The translations under genes and the position numbers were made by a program. A DNA stretch of 64,000 nt from Mycobacterium szulgai (GTDB taxonomy: Bacteria > Actinomycetota > Actinomycetes > Mycobacteriales > Mycobacteriaceae), in assembly GCF_002116635.1 (NCBI RefSeq), contig NZ_LQPW01000019.1, forward strand, positions 186,001-250,000. The letters are read 5' to 3'. This document shows, piece by piece, positions 54,139 through 63,233 of the stretch (the first letter of the stretch is position 1; each line of letters begins with the position of its first letter). The notes beneath the pieces are model-generated. The model was given only the letters and a program-made list of their open reading frames with translations. It was not told where the DNA came from and ran no database searches.

Positions 54139-55398
54139 ATGCGGCCTTGGATCATTTGGGGTGGCGGGCTGCTGGCGTACGTCGTCGCTGTGCTCGACCG
54201 CACCACGATGGGCGTCTCGGGTCTGGACGCCGTGCAGCGCTTTGCCGTCACGCCCGGCGTGCTCTCGGTATTCGTAGTGGTTCAGGTCATCGTGTACACC
54301 GTGGCGCAGGTCCCCGCGGGATTGCTGCTCGACCGATTCGGCTCCAAGTTGCTGATCAGCGCGGGCGCGCTGGTGATGGCCGTCGGTCAGTTCGTCCTCG
54401 CGTTCGCGGTATCGATGCCGGTGGCTATTGCCGCTCGCGCGGTGGTGGGTCTGGGCGATGCACTGACCTTCATCTCCGTGGTCAAACTCGCCTCATATTG
54501 GTTTCCCCCCGGTCGTGTCCCGCTGGTCACCCAGCTGACTTTCATCGGCGGTCAACTGGGTCAGGTGCTGTCGGCCGTGCCGTTTCTCGCGATTCTCACC
54601 GGGGCGGGATGGACCGCCGCCTACACCTCGGCCGGCGCCCTGGGCGTGATGTCCGCGGCTATCTGCCTAGCGCTCATCCGGGATACTCCGCACGGGCACT
54701 CGGCCGGTATCGACAGCCCAAGCCTTCGCGAACTGCTGGCCAGCGTCAGGAGCGTGTGGGCGAACCCGGGTACGCGGTTGGGCTTCTTCGCGCACATGGG
54801 TAGCACCTTCCCAATCATGGTGTTCAACTACATGTGGGGCGTCCCGTATCTCACCGAGGCCCAAGGCGTGTCAACCAACGTCGCCGGCTCGCTGCTCACC
54901 CTCTCGGTGGTGGCGACGACGGCTTCCGGCATCGCGTTCGGCGTCTGGACCGGGCGGCATCCGCAGCGGCGTTTGCTCATGGTGCTGACCATGATCGCCG
55001 GCAATGCGTTGGCCTGGACGGTGGTATTGGCGCTGCCGCACCGCGCGCCGCTGTGGCTACTGGCTGTGCTGGTTGTCGTGATGGCAACCGGCGGTCCCGC
55101 CTCGATGGTGGCGCTGGATTTCGCGCGCACCTTCAACCCGAGCACGACGCTGGGTATCGCAAAGGGCCTCGTCAACATGGGCGGCTTCACCGCGGCGCTG
55201 CTGGTCATGCAGATCATGGGCCAAATCCTCGAGGACGCCGACGATTACTCGTTCACCTCGTTCCGGCTGGCCTGGCTGGCGCTCTACCCCGTCTGGTTGA
55301 TCACCGTCATCGCCCTCTTCGTCACTCGAGGTAAAGCGTTACGGCAGAACGAAGTTGAGCATCGGCATCATGCCGCCACGACTAACGTGGTGCCATGA
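54139..55398 (+). CDS. 12-TM MFS transporter
   Basis: The 419-residue major facilitator has IIWGGGLLAYVVAVLDRTTMGVSG as helix 1 and QVPAGLLLDRFGSKLLI as motif A, then RAVVGLGDALTFISVVKLASYWFP. Twelve helices can be counted. It looks like the organic-anion or nitrate/sugar-phosphate branches; the substrate is unknown. The ATG at 54139 has GAGGAGG just upstream. It is divergent from mmr and shares the spacer with the palindromic operator. Its stop overlaps the DoxX gene (ATGA), so the two are cotranscribed. Confidence 0.88.
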   Translation: MRPWIIWGGGLLAYVVAVLDRTTMGVSGLDAVQRFAVTPGVLSVFVVVQVIVYTVAQVPAGLLLDRFGSKLLISAGALVMAVGQFVLAFAVSMPVAIAARAVVGLGDALTFISVVKLASYWFPPGRVPLVTQLTFIGGQLGQVLSAVPFLAILTGAGWTAAYTSAGALGVMSAAICLALIRDTPHGHSAGIDSPSLRELLASVRSVWANPGTRLGFFAHMGSTFPIMVFNYMWGVPYLTEAQGVSTNVAGSLLTLSVVATTASGIAFGVWTGRHPQRRLLMVLTMIAGNALAWTVVLALPHRAPLWLLAVLVVVMATGGPASMVALDFARTFNPSTTLGIAKGLVNMGGFTAALLVMQIMGQILEDADDYSFTSFRLAWLALYPVWLITVIALFVTRGKALRQNEVEHRHHAATTNVVP

Positions 55399-55835
55399 CG
55401 AAGAATCTCCATTGCCGACTCGCGGGATATACGCCCGCTGTGCTGAGCCTATTCCGGCTGGTCTACGGTTTGATGTTCGCCGGATACGGCTCGATGATCC
55501 TCTTCGGCTGGCCGGTAGCGTCACCGCACGCGTTCGAGTTCGGCTCCTGGCCCGGGTGGTACGCCGGGGTGATCGAACTGGTCACCGGGCTCTTGATCGC
55601 AACCGGATTGTTCACCCGCGTCGCGGCCTTTCTCGCCTCGGGGGCAATGGCGGTTGCGTATTTCTGGATGCATCAGCCCCGCTCGCTATGGCCGATCGGC
55701 GATCCGCCAGCGGGCAACGGCGGAATTTTGGCAATCCTGTTCTGCTTCGGGTTTTTCCTGCTGGTATTCGCCGGACCCGGCAGTCATTCCATTGACGCCC
55801 TGCGCTGCGCGCGAATCAAATCCTCATCACGTTGA
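55395..55835 (+). CDS. DoxX family membrane protein
   Basis: The 146-residue protein has four helices: SLFRLVYGLMFAGYGSMILFG, a WYAGVIELVTGLLIATGLFTRVAAFLASG stretch typical of DoxX, AVAYFWMHQP, and ILFCFGFFLLVFAGPG-SHSIDAL. Family members occur in thiosulfate oxidation or thiol-stress complexes, and in mycobacteria DoxX pairs with superoxide/thiol defence. It overlaps the MFS gene by 4 bases. Opposite orientation to mmr agrees with M. tuberculosis Rv3064c (recalled). The last 9 bases overlap the convergent gene. Confidence 0.85.
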   Translation: MTKNLHCRLAGYTPAVLSLFRLVYGLMFAGYGSMILFGWPVASPHAFEFGSWPGWYAGVIELVTGLLIATGLFTRVAAFLASGAMAVAYFWMHQPRSLWPIGDPPAGNGGILAILFCFGFFLLVFAGPGSHSIDALRCARIKSSSR

Positions 55836-56606
55836 TGTTCCAGTACGTTCGGCGCAGAAGAGCCGCTTGGGTTCGGGGTAGGTGACGGCCCGGGTGTGCT
55901 GAGGGCACTTGGACGTGTCGGTGGTGCCGTCGACTCGTTTGGCGATTCTGATCGTGCCGGCCGTCGAGCAGGTCGCATGGCGGACGGTTTTGCCGTCGTG
56001 CTCGGACACATAGCACTGGCCCTGAAGGAGGTTGGGGGCAAAGCACATTCGGACACCACGGTGTTCAGCGGATAAGTAGGAGCTGTCGTTGCGCTTGCCG
56101 TCCGGGCAGTTCCCCGCTGTGTCGGCGTTGGCAGCGTATTGAAGTACGGCTTCGGCATTGCTGCAGCTGCTCGATTTCCATGGACCGTTGCCGTTCAGGA
56201 TGTCATTGGTGTAGCAGTCGCCGATCGCCGGGCGATCATGCCGAGCGGCCACTGTGACGACAATGGAGGCGAACGTCAGCACACCCAGCACCAGCAAGAC
56301 TGCGCCGCTGACGATCATGCCGGTGCCTCCCGGCTTGCGCGGCGGCGGCGCCATGGGCGGCATGGGCGGCATGGGCATCGGCGGCGGGTAAGCGGCCGGA
56401 TACGGGGGCGGATAGCCTTGCGGCACTGGGGGATAACCCGGTGGCGCAGGTGGATACCCGGTCCAGGCTTGCTTGCGTGACGACGACCGCTTGCGCAAGC
56501 CGAGAATCAACAGGGTCAAGCCCGCTGCTGGGAACACCAGCAGACCGGCGATGCGGCCCACCAGCGCCGCGGAGTCGACGGCGGTCGCTAGATAGCTGAC
56601 GTTCAT
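55827..56606 (-). CDS. two-helix membrane protein with Pro/Tyr-rich loop and Cys-rich outer domain
   Basis: The 259-residue protein has a first membrane helix (about 16-36, VGRIAGLLVFPAAGLTLLILG), then a basic patch. A cytoplasmic low-complexity loop follows (about 48-95) of repeated GYPP and PMPP units. A second helix (about 98-120) and an exported domain (about 125-259) with eight cysteines (GDCYTND, SSSCSNAEAV, NCPDG, MCFAPN, QCYV, ATCST, KCPQH, FCAE) come last. This matches actinobacterial proteins with septum-type lipoprotein domains of unknown role. The ATG at 56606 is used; no strong ribosome site is visible. It follows the SDR gene by 14 bases, in the same direction. Confidence 0.8.
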   Translation of the reverse strand: MNVSYLATAVDSAALVGRIAGLLVFPAAGLTLLILGLRKRSSSRKQAWTGYPPAPPGYPPVPQGYPPPYPAAYPPPMPMPPMPPMAPPPRKPGGTGMIVSGAVLLVLGVLTFASIVVTVAARHDRPAIGDCYTNDILNGNGPWKSSSCSNAEAVLQYAANADTAGNCPDGKRNDSSYLSAEHRGVRMCFAPNLLQGQCYVSEHDGKTVRHATCSTAGTIRIAKRVDGTTDTSKCPQHTRAVTYPEPKRLFCAERTGTST

Positions 56607-56620
56607 GGATTCGGCTGCCG

Positions 56621-57451
56621 TCAGCTGTCGAGGTTGGTGCCGGTGGTGAGCTGCTCCCACGCCGCGATCTCGTTCGACCGCCGCTCTGCGATGTAGCGAT
56701 AGGCCATCAGCGCGTCGGCGCCGAGCAGCAGGAAGGCGGGCGGTTCGGACGACTCGACGGCGGCGATGATCGCGGCGCCGGCCTTGGCCGGATCGCCGGG
56801 TTGGGTGCCGTGCATGGTGTCGTTCTCCTTGCGGCGCTGCCCGGCGGTTTCGGCGTAATCGTCGATGACAGTGGGGGATTGGACGAGTGAGCGCCCGGCG
56901 AAGTCGGTGCGGAAGGCGCCCGGCTCCACGACGGTGACCGAGATGCCCAGCGGCGCGAGTTCGCCATGCAGGGCCCCGCTCATGCCTTCCAGGGCTGCTT
57001 TGGCCGCCGAGTAATAGCCGGAGCCCACCGGGGTCAACTGCACGCCGATCGAGGAGATGTTGACGATTGCGCCGCAGCGCCGGGCCCGCATGTTCGGTAG
57101 CACGGCCTTGATCATCGCGACGGCGCCGAAGAAATGCGTTTCGAACAAGCTGCGGACGTCGGCATCCTGGCCCTCCTCGACGGCGGCGCGATATCCGTAG
57201 CCCGCGTTGTTCACCAGAACGTCAATGCTGCCGAACCGCTCGTGAGCCCGCTGCACCGCCGAGACGACCTGGTCGGGGTTGGTGACGTCAAGGGCGACGG
57301 CCAGAACCCGTTCGGGTGCGGCGTCGGCAAGGTCGGCGACCCGGCCGGCGTCTCGTGCGGTGGCGACGACGTTGTGGCCGGCGCCGACTACGGCCTCGGC
57401 CAGGGCGCGGCCGAGTCCGCTCGAACAGCCGGTGATGAGCCAAGTGGACAC
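56621..57451 (-). CDS. short-chain dehydrogenase/reductase
   Basis: The 276-residue classical SDR has LITGCSSGLGRALAEAV (cofactor loop), ALDVTNPDQV, VLVNNAGYGYRAAVEE, IVNISSIGVQLTPVGSGYYSAAKAALEGMSGAL with the Ser-Tyr-Lys catalytic set, and VVEPGAFRTDF. The pattern is that of oxidoreductases annotated as 'oxidoreductase, SDR family, SGLGRALA type' common in mycobacteria. The start is GTG 57451. Substrate unknown. It lies downstream of the Hsp70-like gene but is separated from it by 221 bases that hold a large palindrome. Confidence 0.9.
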   Translation of the reverse strand: MSTWLITGCSSGLGRALAEAVVGAGHNVVATARDAGRVADLADAAPERVLAVALDVTNPDQVVSAVQRAHERFGSIDVLVNNAGYGYRAAVEEGQDADVRSLFETHFFGAVAMIKAVLPNMRARRCGAIVNISSIGVQLTPVGSGYYSAAKAALEGMSGALHGELAPLGISVTVVEPGAFRTDFAGRSLVQSPTVIDDYAETAGQRRKENDTMHGTQPGDPAKAGAAIIAAVESSEPPAFLLLGADALMAYRYIAERRSNEIAAWEQLTTGTNLDS

Positions 57452-57506
57452 GGGACTGTCTCCTCTATATCAGCGGTCACATGCCTTGCCGGCGAAGCGC
57501 TGGTCT

Positions 57507-57585
57507 GTTTGCCCGCCTCCTAGCGACAACCGTAGTGGGCGCCCACGTGTGGCGGCGAGGTGATGTCGCCAGGAGGCGGGCAAAC
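57507..57585. repeat. 79-bp near-perfect palindrome with internal palindrome
   Basis: The left arm 57507-57528 (begins GTTTGCCCGCCTCCT) and the right arm 57564-57585 (ends AGGAGGCGGGCAAAC) are reverse complements at 21 of 22 positions. The 35-base loop contains a perfect 12-bp palindrome GTGGGCGCCCAC (57535-57546). It lies between the Hsp70-like gene (ends 57673) and the SDR gene. It may be a very strong terminator, or a miniature inverted-repeat element. Confidence 0.8.
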
Positions 57586-57672
57586 ACGCTGTCCACCAGC
57601 ACAGAAACTACTGGGTGGGCTGCAACCCTCATGCAATGCAACGTGGCTGCAAACGTTGCCGGCGTGGCCCTC

Positions 57673-59187
57673 TCACACCCGTGCCGGGGCACGCCGCTCC
57701 AGCCGGAAGGTGCGTTTGAAGCCCGACGGCTGCGTCGTGAGGGTTACCTCGACCGCGCCGCTGGGCGCAACGACGTAGCGCTCCTCGACATCAGGTCCGT
57801 CGTTCCAGCGGCCGACCGGCTGGCGTCGCAGATCCTCCTGATCGCGCAGGGCCGGGTCGAAGGGGAAGAGCACCGAATCATATGGCGTGACGTCGCCGTC
57901 GGGGCGGCCGTCGACCAGCCGGCTGCACTCGACGAACCGGAAATGCCCGATGTTGTGCGCAGCCCGATAGGTCCGTTTGACGACGAGCGGGGTGTGCCCG
58001 TCGTCGGGAAGTGCGGCGTCCTTGGGGACGATCGGATCGAACACGACATCGTCGCCGGCCCGCGCCTCCCGGAAGACCCCGAAGTGGCGCGAAAAGCGTT
58101 CGGACAGAGCGAAATCCGATTCGTGGTCCAGGAAGACCGCCAAGCCGATGGCGGTGGCCGCGAAGGGATGCGGGGAGCGTTTGATGCGCTTGTCGCCGAA
58201 CGCCGAGCGCAGCATCCGCGCCACCAGGGGGAAGCCTCCGGCGCCGCCCACGACGTAGATTCCGGCCACTTCGGACCACGCCACGTCACCACGGGCCGGG
58301 TCGTGCAGGACGCGGTCGAGCAACTTCATCGTCTTGTCGACCAACGGCGCACACGCCGAGTACACGTCATCGATGCTGCACGCGAACGGTGGCCGGTCCG
58401 CGGCGCCGAGGTCGACCAGGAAGCGCCGGGTCTGCGGGCCGACGGCTTCCTTGCGGGCCGCGCATTCGTCCCTTAGCACGTCGATTGTGTCGGCGGGAAG
58501 GTCTCGAAGGCCTGCAGCGTCGCGCACCAGCTGCAGGATTGCCTCGTCGAAGTCGTCGCCGCCCAGACGCTGGATGCCCTCGCTGACCACTACCTCGTTC
58601 ACGTGCCCGGTCATCTTCAGCAATGACGCGTCGAAGGTGCCGCCACCAAGGTCGTAGATGAGGACGTACTCGCGTTTGGCGGTGATCGTGGAGCGGTACC
58701 GATGGGCGTATTCCAGGCCCGCGGCCGATGGCTCGTTCAGCAGTGCGACGACGTCAAAGCCCGCCGCCACAAAGGCATCCAGCGTCAGCAGGCGCTGGGC
58801 GCTCGAGGCATTGGCGGGCACGCTGATCGCGGCCTCGACGGTCTCTGCGGGCGTCAGACCGGCGTTCGATCGATCGTGCAGGTCGCTTTTCAGCTGAGCG
58901 AAGAAGCCGGTGAGCAGATCGGCCAGCCGGTGGTTGCGGCCGGCCAGAGTCACCTCGGTGTGCGGCCCGGCCTCGTTGAGCAGCCGCTTGACCGATCGCA
59001 GCGTCGACCATCCTGGTTGGTGGCGCACGGCGGCGGCGTCCAAGCCGTAGCGCAATTCACCGGCGGCGTTGGCGGCGACGAGCGATGGCCAGGTATCGGC
59101 GCCGTCGAAGGAGACGACGGGATAGTTGCCCCGGTCGACGAGCGCAACGACGGTGTGGGTGGTGCCGAAGTCGATACCGACTCTCAT
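57673..59187 (-). CDS. Hsp70-family ATPase with short C-terminal region
   Basis: The 504-residue protein has an Hsp70 nucleotide-binding domain (1 to about 370): RVGIDFGTTHTVVALVD (phosphate 1), ISVPANASSAQR, LLNEPSAAGLEYAHR, IYDLGGGTFDASLLK (phosphate 2) and VYVVGGAGGFPLVARML-like adenosine motif (GIYVVGGAGG). The remaining 130 residues are too short and too different for a full DnaK substrate domain plus lid, and there is no DnaJ or GrpE gene beside it. It is probably a specialised Hsp70-like protein. The ATG at 59187 is used; a TTG nine bases upstream is in frame. Confidence 0.88.
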   Translation of the reverse strand: MRVGIDFGTTHTVVALVDRGNYPVVSFDGADTWPSLVAANAAGELRYGLDAAAVRHQPGWSTLRSVKRLLNEAGPHTEVTLAGRNHRLADLLTGFFAQLKSDLHDRSNAGLTPAETVEAAISVPANASSAQRLLTLDAFVAAGFDVVALLNEPSAAGLEYAHRYRSTITAKREYVLIYDLGGGTFDASLLKMTGHVNEVVVSEGIQRLGGDDFDEAILQLVRDAAGLRDLPADTIDVLRDECAARKEAVGPQTRRFLVDLGAADRPPFACSIDDVYSACAPLVDKTMKLLDRVLHDPARGDVAWSEVAGIYVVGGAGGFPLVARMLRSAFGDKRIKRSPHPFAATAIGLAVFLDHESDFALSERFSRHFGVFREARAGDDVVFDPIVPKDAALPDDGHTPLVVKRTYRAAHNIGHFRFVECSRLVDGRPDGDVTPYDSVLFPFDPALRDQEDLRRQPVGRWNDGPDVEERYVVAPSGAVEVTLTTQPSGFKRTFRLERRAPARV

Positions 59188-59230
59188 TCCGACCAAGTCT
59201 AGGCCGGTGCACGCCCTGCGGCATGCTTCC

Positions 59231-61471
59231 TCAGTCGGCGTGCCGAGCCCATTGTCTTTGCAGGTCCCGCTCCGCAGCCGTGGGAATCAGTCCCGCGGGT
59301 GCGAACCTCTTGGACGGTACCGGTTCGTCCTCGCTCAGCGGCCTGCCGCCGCCGCGAATCGCTTTGTGCGCCACGAGAATTCCGGTAATGAATACGATCA
59401 CGACGACGAGCGCGAAAATGACCGACAGGGTGCCCTGGACGAAGGTGTTCCTGATGACCTGGTCCAGCTCGTACGCGTTCTTCGCCGAACCGAATGCCGC
59501 CTTGCCGGCTTCTTTGGCTGCCAGGTACTGGAAATGTTGCGTCCAGTAGCCAACGGCCGGATCGCCGGAGAAGATCTTCTGCCACGACGCCGTCAGCGTG
59601 ACCACCAGGTCCCACAGCAGCGGAGCCCCCGGTATCCACGCCCACTTCAGCAGGCCCTTCTTGATCACCACGACGGTGATGACACTGAGCGCGATGGCGG
59701 CCAGTAACTGATTGGCGATCCCGTACAGCGGATAGAGCGTATTGATGCCGCCCAGCGGATCGGTCACGCCCATCAGCAGGATGCTGCCCCACGCGGCGAC
59801 CACGGCGAGGGTGCAGATCCATACGCCGGGGCGCCAGCTCGGGTTTCGCAGTTTGTGCAGCGGGCCGCCCAAGTTACTCAGCGTGTCGGAGAGCATGAAG
59901 CGGTTAACCCGGGTGCCTGCGTCGAGCGTGGTCAGGATGAACAGGGCCTCGAACATGATCGCAAAGTGGTACCAGAACGCCTTGAACCCCGCGCCGCCGA
60001 ACACCCGCTCAAGCACCTCGGACATACCCAAGGCCAGCGTCGGTGCTCCGCCGGTACGCGACACGATCGACTGCTCGCCGACGCTGCGCGCGGCTTGACT
60101 GATTTGCTCGGCGGTCGTCGGGGCGCCCGTCAGGCCGAGCTTATTGACGTATTCCGCCGCGGTGGCGGCGGTCCCGCCGGTCTGCGCCGGCGGCGCGTTC
60201 AGCGTGAAGTAGAGGTGCTGGTTGATGATCGACGCGGTAATCAGCGCCATGATCGCGACGAACGACTCGGTGATCATGCCGCCGTAGCCGATCAGCCGCA
60301 TCTGACCTTCCTTCTCCAGCAGCTTGGGCGTCGTCCCGGACGAGATCAGCGAGTGAAATCCGGACAGCGCGCCACAGGCGATGGTGATGAACAGAAACGG
60401 GAACAGCGAACCGGCGAACACCGGCCCGTTGCCTCGGTTGGCGAACTGCGAGACCGCGGGCGCGTGCAGGACCGGGTGCGCGATGCAGATGCCGATCGCG
60501 AGCACGGCGATGGCACCGACCTTCATGAACGTCGAGAGATAGTCGCGTGGCGCCAGTAACAACCACACCGGCAGCACCGAAGCAGCGAAACCATAGCCGA
60601 TGAGGCACCAGCACAAGGTGACCGGAGACAGGCTGAACCAGGATGCGCCCCAAGATGTTTCGGCTATCCAGTGGCCTGATGCCACGGCTGCCAGCAGCAG
60701 TGCGAAGCCGATCACCGATACTTCGCCCACCCGCCCCGGACGCAGGAATCGCAGATAGCAGCCCATGAAGAGGGCAATGGGGATGGTCATGGCGATGGAG
60801 AACACGCCCCAAGGGCTCTGGGCCAATGCCTTCACCACGATCATTGCCAGCACCGCGATCAGGATCACCATGATAACGAGCGTTCCGATGAGGGCTGCGG
60901 CTCCGCCGATGGCGCCGAACTCGTCGCGGGCCATCTGGCCCAGGGAGCGCCCCCGGCGGCGGGCGGAGATCCACAGCACCAGGTAGTCCTGCACGCAACC
61001 ACCCAGCACCGCGCCGACGATGATCCAGATGCTGCCGGGTAGGTAACCCATCTGGGTGGCCAGCACCGGTCCGACGAGTGGGCCCGCTCCGGCGATGGCG
61101 GCGAAATGATGGCCGAACAGCACCCGACGGTCGGTCGGCACGTAGTCGGTGCCGTCCTCGAAGGCCTCGGCCGGCGTGGCGTGATCGTCGCGCGGGCGCA
61201 CGATCTTCATTTCAATCAGCCGGGCGTAGAACCGGAACCCGATGATGTAGGTGCAGCTCGCGGCCACCACCAGCCACACCGCGTTCACCGTCTCGCCGCG
61301 GACGAACGCGACGACCGCCCAGGCGATGGCGCCGATCACCGCGATGACGGCGAAGAAGATCCGGTGCCGCACGGTGATGGGGGAGCGGTCGATGATGGCT
61401 ACCGGCGGCAGGCCGGTGTCGGTGCTGATGTAGGTGACGTGGGTGTCTCGCTCGGTGAAACGCTCTGTCAC
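59231..61471 (-). CDS. cstA: carbon starvation protein CstA (pyruvate/peptide transporter)
   Basis: The 746-residue membrane protein has about 16-18 helices. It shows the CstA marks FGHHFAAIAGAGPLVGPVLA, GYLPGSIWIIVGAVLGGCVQDYLVLWISARRRGRSLGQMARDEFG, LFITIACGALSGFHSLISSGTTPK and LDAGTRVNRFMLSD. It is expected to import pyruvate or peptides on starvation. The GTG at 61471 appears leaderless: TAGGGT on the minus strand ends 7 bases before it and there is no ribosome site. It lies between ligB and the Hsp70-like gene; ligB and cstA are also neighbours in M. tuberculosis (recalled). Confidence 0.95.
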   Translation of the reverse strand: MTERFTERDTHVTYISTDTGLPPVAIIDRSPITVRHRIFFAVIAVIGAIAWAVVAFVRGETVNAVWLVVAASCTYIIGFRFYARLIEMKIVRPRDDHATPAEAFEDGTDYVPTDRRVLFGHHFAAIAGAGPLVGPVLATQMGYLPGSIWIIVGAVLGGCVQDYLVLWISARRRGRSLGQMARDEFGAIGGAAALIGTLVIMVILIAVLAMIVVKALAQSPWGVFSIAMTIPIALFMGCYLRFLRPGRVGEVSVIGFALLLAAVASGHWIAETSWGASWFSLSPVTLCWCLIGYGFAASVLPVWLLLAPRDYLSTFMKVGAIAVLAIGICIAHPVLHAPAVSQFANRGNGPVFAGSLFPFLFITIACGALSGFHSLISSGTTPKLLEKEGQMRLIGYGGMITESFVAIMALITASIINQHLYFTLNAPPAQTGGTAATAAEYVNKLGLTGAPTTAEQISQAARSVGEQSIVSRTGGAPTLALGMSEVLERVFGGAGFKAFWYHFAIMFEALFILTTLDAGTRVNRFMLSDTLSNLGGPLHKLRNPSWRPGVWICTLAVVAAWGSILLMGVTDPLGGINTLYPLYGIANQLLAAIALSVITVVVIKKGLLKWAWIPGAPLLWDLVVTLTASWQKIFSGDPAVGYWTQHFQYLAAKEAGKAAFGSAKNAYELDQVIRNTFVQGTLSVIFALVVVIVFITGILVAHKAIRGGGRPLSEDEPVPSKRFAPAGLIPTAAERDLQRQWARHAD

Positions 61472-61517
61472 GGCGAAAACCCTACGCGGATGGAAGGATC
61501 ACCGCTGTCCTGAGCGT

Positions 61518-61550
61518 GATATCGGATGCGCTATCGCGTTTGGAAGTGGG
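61518..61550 (+). repeat. 33-nt repeat copy B
   Basis: It matches the reverse complement of 32728-32760 at 28 of 33 positions, with shared runs GATATCG and ATGCGCTATCGC. It lies in the 125-base gap between the cstA start and the ligB stop. In one shared frame both copies read I-S-x-A-L-S, and the resemblance fades past about 15 codons, so a tiny coding origin is possible. Confidence 0.65.
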
Positions 61551-61596
61551 TCATGCTCCTCCTTGCCGGGACGGGTGTGACTGTTGTGAGGCCAGA

Positions 61597-63135
61597 TCAG
61601 TACAGCGCGCGCACAGTCTCGATGGTGTCGGCCTCGGCCGGTGGCTTGTCATCGCGGTAACGCACCACGCGGGCAAAGCGCAGCGCGACGCCACCGGGGT
61701 AGCGAGTGGATCCCTGGACGCCGTCCAGAGCGATCTCAACCACCTGTTCGGGTCTGAGCTCGACGACATATCCGTCGGTGCCACCGACGGCGAGTTCGGT
61801 GAATCGCGCGGTCTGCCATTCCAGCATGGCGTCGGTCATGCCCTTGAAAGTCTTGCCCACCATGACGAATCGGCCCGAGGCCGGATCCCTTGCGCCCAGA
61901 TGGATATTGGACAGCTTTCCACGGCGGCGTCCCGAACCCCACTCCACAGCCAGCACCACCAGGTCGAGCGTGTGCACCGGCTTGACCTTCAGCCACCCGG
62001 CTCCGCGCCGGCCCGCAAGGTAAGGCGCGGCCGGGGACTTGGCCATCACCCCCTCATGCCCGGCGGCCAGCGTCGCGTTCAGAAACGCGGCGGCTGCCGT
62101 TTCGTCGGAGGTGACCAATCTGTCCACGCGGTGGCGAGCGGGCACGAATTCGTCCAATTGGGCCAGCCGATCCGCGGTGGACGCATCCAGCAGGTCCACA
62201 CCGTCGCGGTGCAGGACATCGAAGAAGAACACCGAAAGCGGTTCGGCCCCTTGGGCCGAAAGGGACTGAGTGACGTCGACCGATCGGCCGAACCGCGACG
62301 CGGTGACCTGGAAGCGCTCCGGACGGTTGTCGGGACGCAGCGCGATCGCCTCGCCATCGGCGATCAGGTCCCGTACCGGAAGCGCCAGCGTGGCCTCCAC
62401 CACCTCGGGCAGCCTCGCGGTGACGTCGTCGAGGCTTCGGGTGTAGACGGTCACCTGGTCGCCGGAGCGATGAATCTGCACTCGTGCTCCATCCAGCTTC
62501 GCCTCGAAAACCGCTGTGCCGCCGTGGCGTTCGAGCGCATCGGCGACACCGGTCGAGGTCTGCGCGAGCATGGGGCCAACCGGCCGGCCCACCCGCAGGG
62601 TGAAAGCGTCCAGCGCCGGCGCGCCACCGGAAAGACCGGCCGCCGCGACCGCGGGCAGATCCCCGCCCAGCATCGCCGCGCGCTGCACCGCGGCGGTGGG
62701 GATATCGGCGGCCTTGGCGACCGCGTCGGCCATGATGCCGGCCAGCGCGCCTTGGCGCAGCTCACCACCGAGTAGTCGCACCAGGAAGTTCTGCTCGGAT
62801 TCGGTTGCCCCAGAGAACAATTCGGCCAATAGTGCCCCCCGCCGGGCCTGCGATCCCTGGCCCGACACAGCACCGATCGCGGAGAACATGTCATCGACAC
62901 CGGCGACGGTGAGCATCGGCTCGGCGGCCGGCGCCGGCAGTGAACGCAACGACGCCCAGCCGACGCCGATCTGACGTTGCCGCAGCTCACCGGACAGCCA
63001 CGACACTATGGTCGCGACCAATTGTGGGTCGGGCGCGGCACGGCGCAGCAGGTCGGCAATGCGCGCTACTTTCGTCAGCCGCGACGAGGTAAGACCCACT
63101 TCGGCCGAGGTGGCGGCCACATCGACAAGAAGCAC
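61597..63135 (-). CDS. ligB: ATP-dependent DNA ligase LigB
   Basis: The 512-residue ligase has an N-terminal DNA-binding domain (1 to about 190), then the adenylation domain with motif [15 protein letters not shown] (Lys213 adenylated). Motif [16 protein letters not shown], motif [11 protein letters not shown] and motif [21 protein letters not shown] follow. An OB domain with [23 protein letters not shown] and [18 protein letters not shown] comes last. Length and motifs match mycobacterial LigB (Rv3062), an accessory ligase. The GTG at 63135 has no evident ribosome site. Confidence 0.95.
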   Translation of the reverse strand: MLLVDVAATSAEVGLTSSRLTKVARIADLLRRAAPDPQLVATIVSWLSGELRQRQIGVGWASLRSLPAPAAEPMLTVAGVDDMFSAIGAVSGQGSQARRGALLAELFSGATESEQNFLVRLLGGELRQGALAGIMADAVAKAADIPTAAVQRAAMLGGDLPAVAAAGLSGGAPALDAFTLRVGRPVGPMLAQTSTGVADALERHGGTAVFEAKLDGARVQIHRSGDQVTVYTRSLDDVTARLPEVVEATLALPVRDLIADGEAIALRPDNRPERFQVTASRFGRSVDVTQSLSAQGAEPLSVFFFDVLHRDGVDLLDASTADRLAQLDEFVPARHRVDRLVTSDETAAAAFLNATLAAGHEGVMAKSPAAPYLAGRRGAGWLKVKPVHTLDLVVLAVEWGSGRRRGKLSNIHLGARDPASGRFVMVGKTFKGMTDAMLEWQTARFTELAVGGTDGYVVELRPEQVVEIALDGVQGSTRYPGGVALRFARVVRYRDDKPPAEADTIETVRALY

Positions 63136-63233
63136 GAATTCAGCTTGGCATGGCTCGCCGACAACCCGGTGGCGCGGACACGCTAGCGTTACAAATTATC
63201 GTGATTCTGACACGCCACACAAGGGAGGTCCGG

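Noticed and set aside
57477..57692. A 71-codon minus-strand frame across the 79-bp palindrome.
   Set aside because: It has an Arg/Ala-rich composition without homology signals and is better explained by the palindrome itself.
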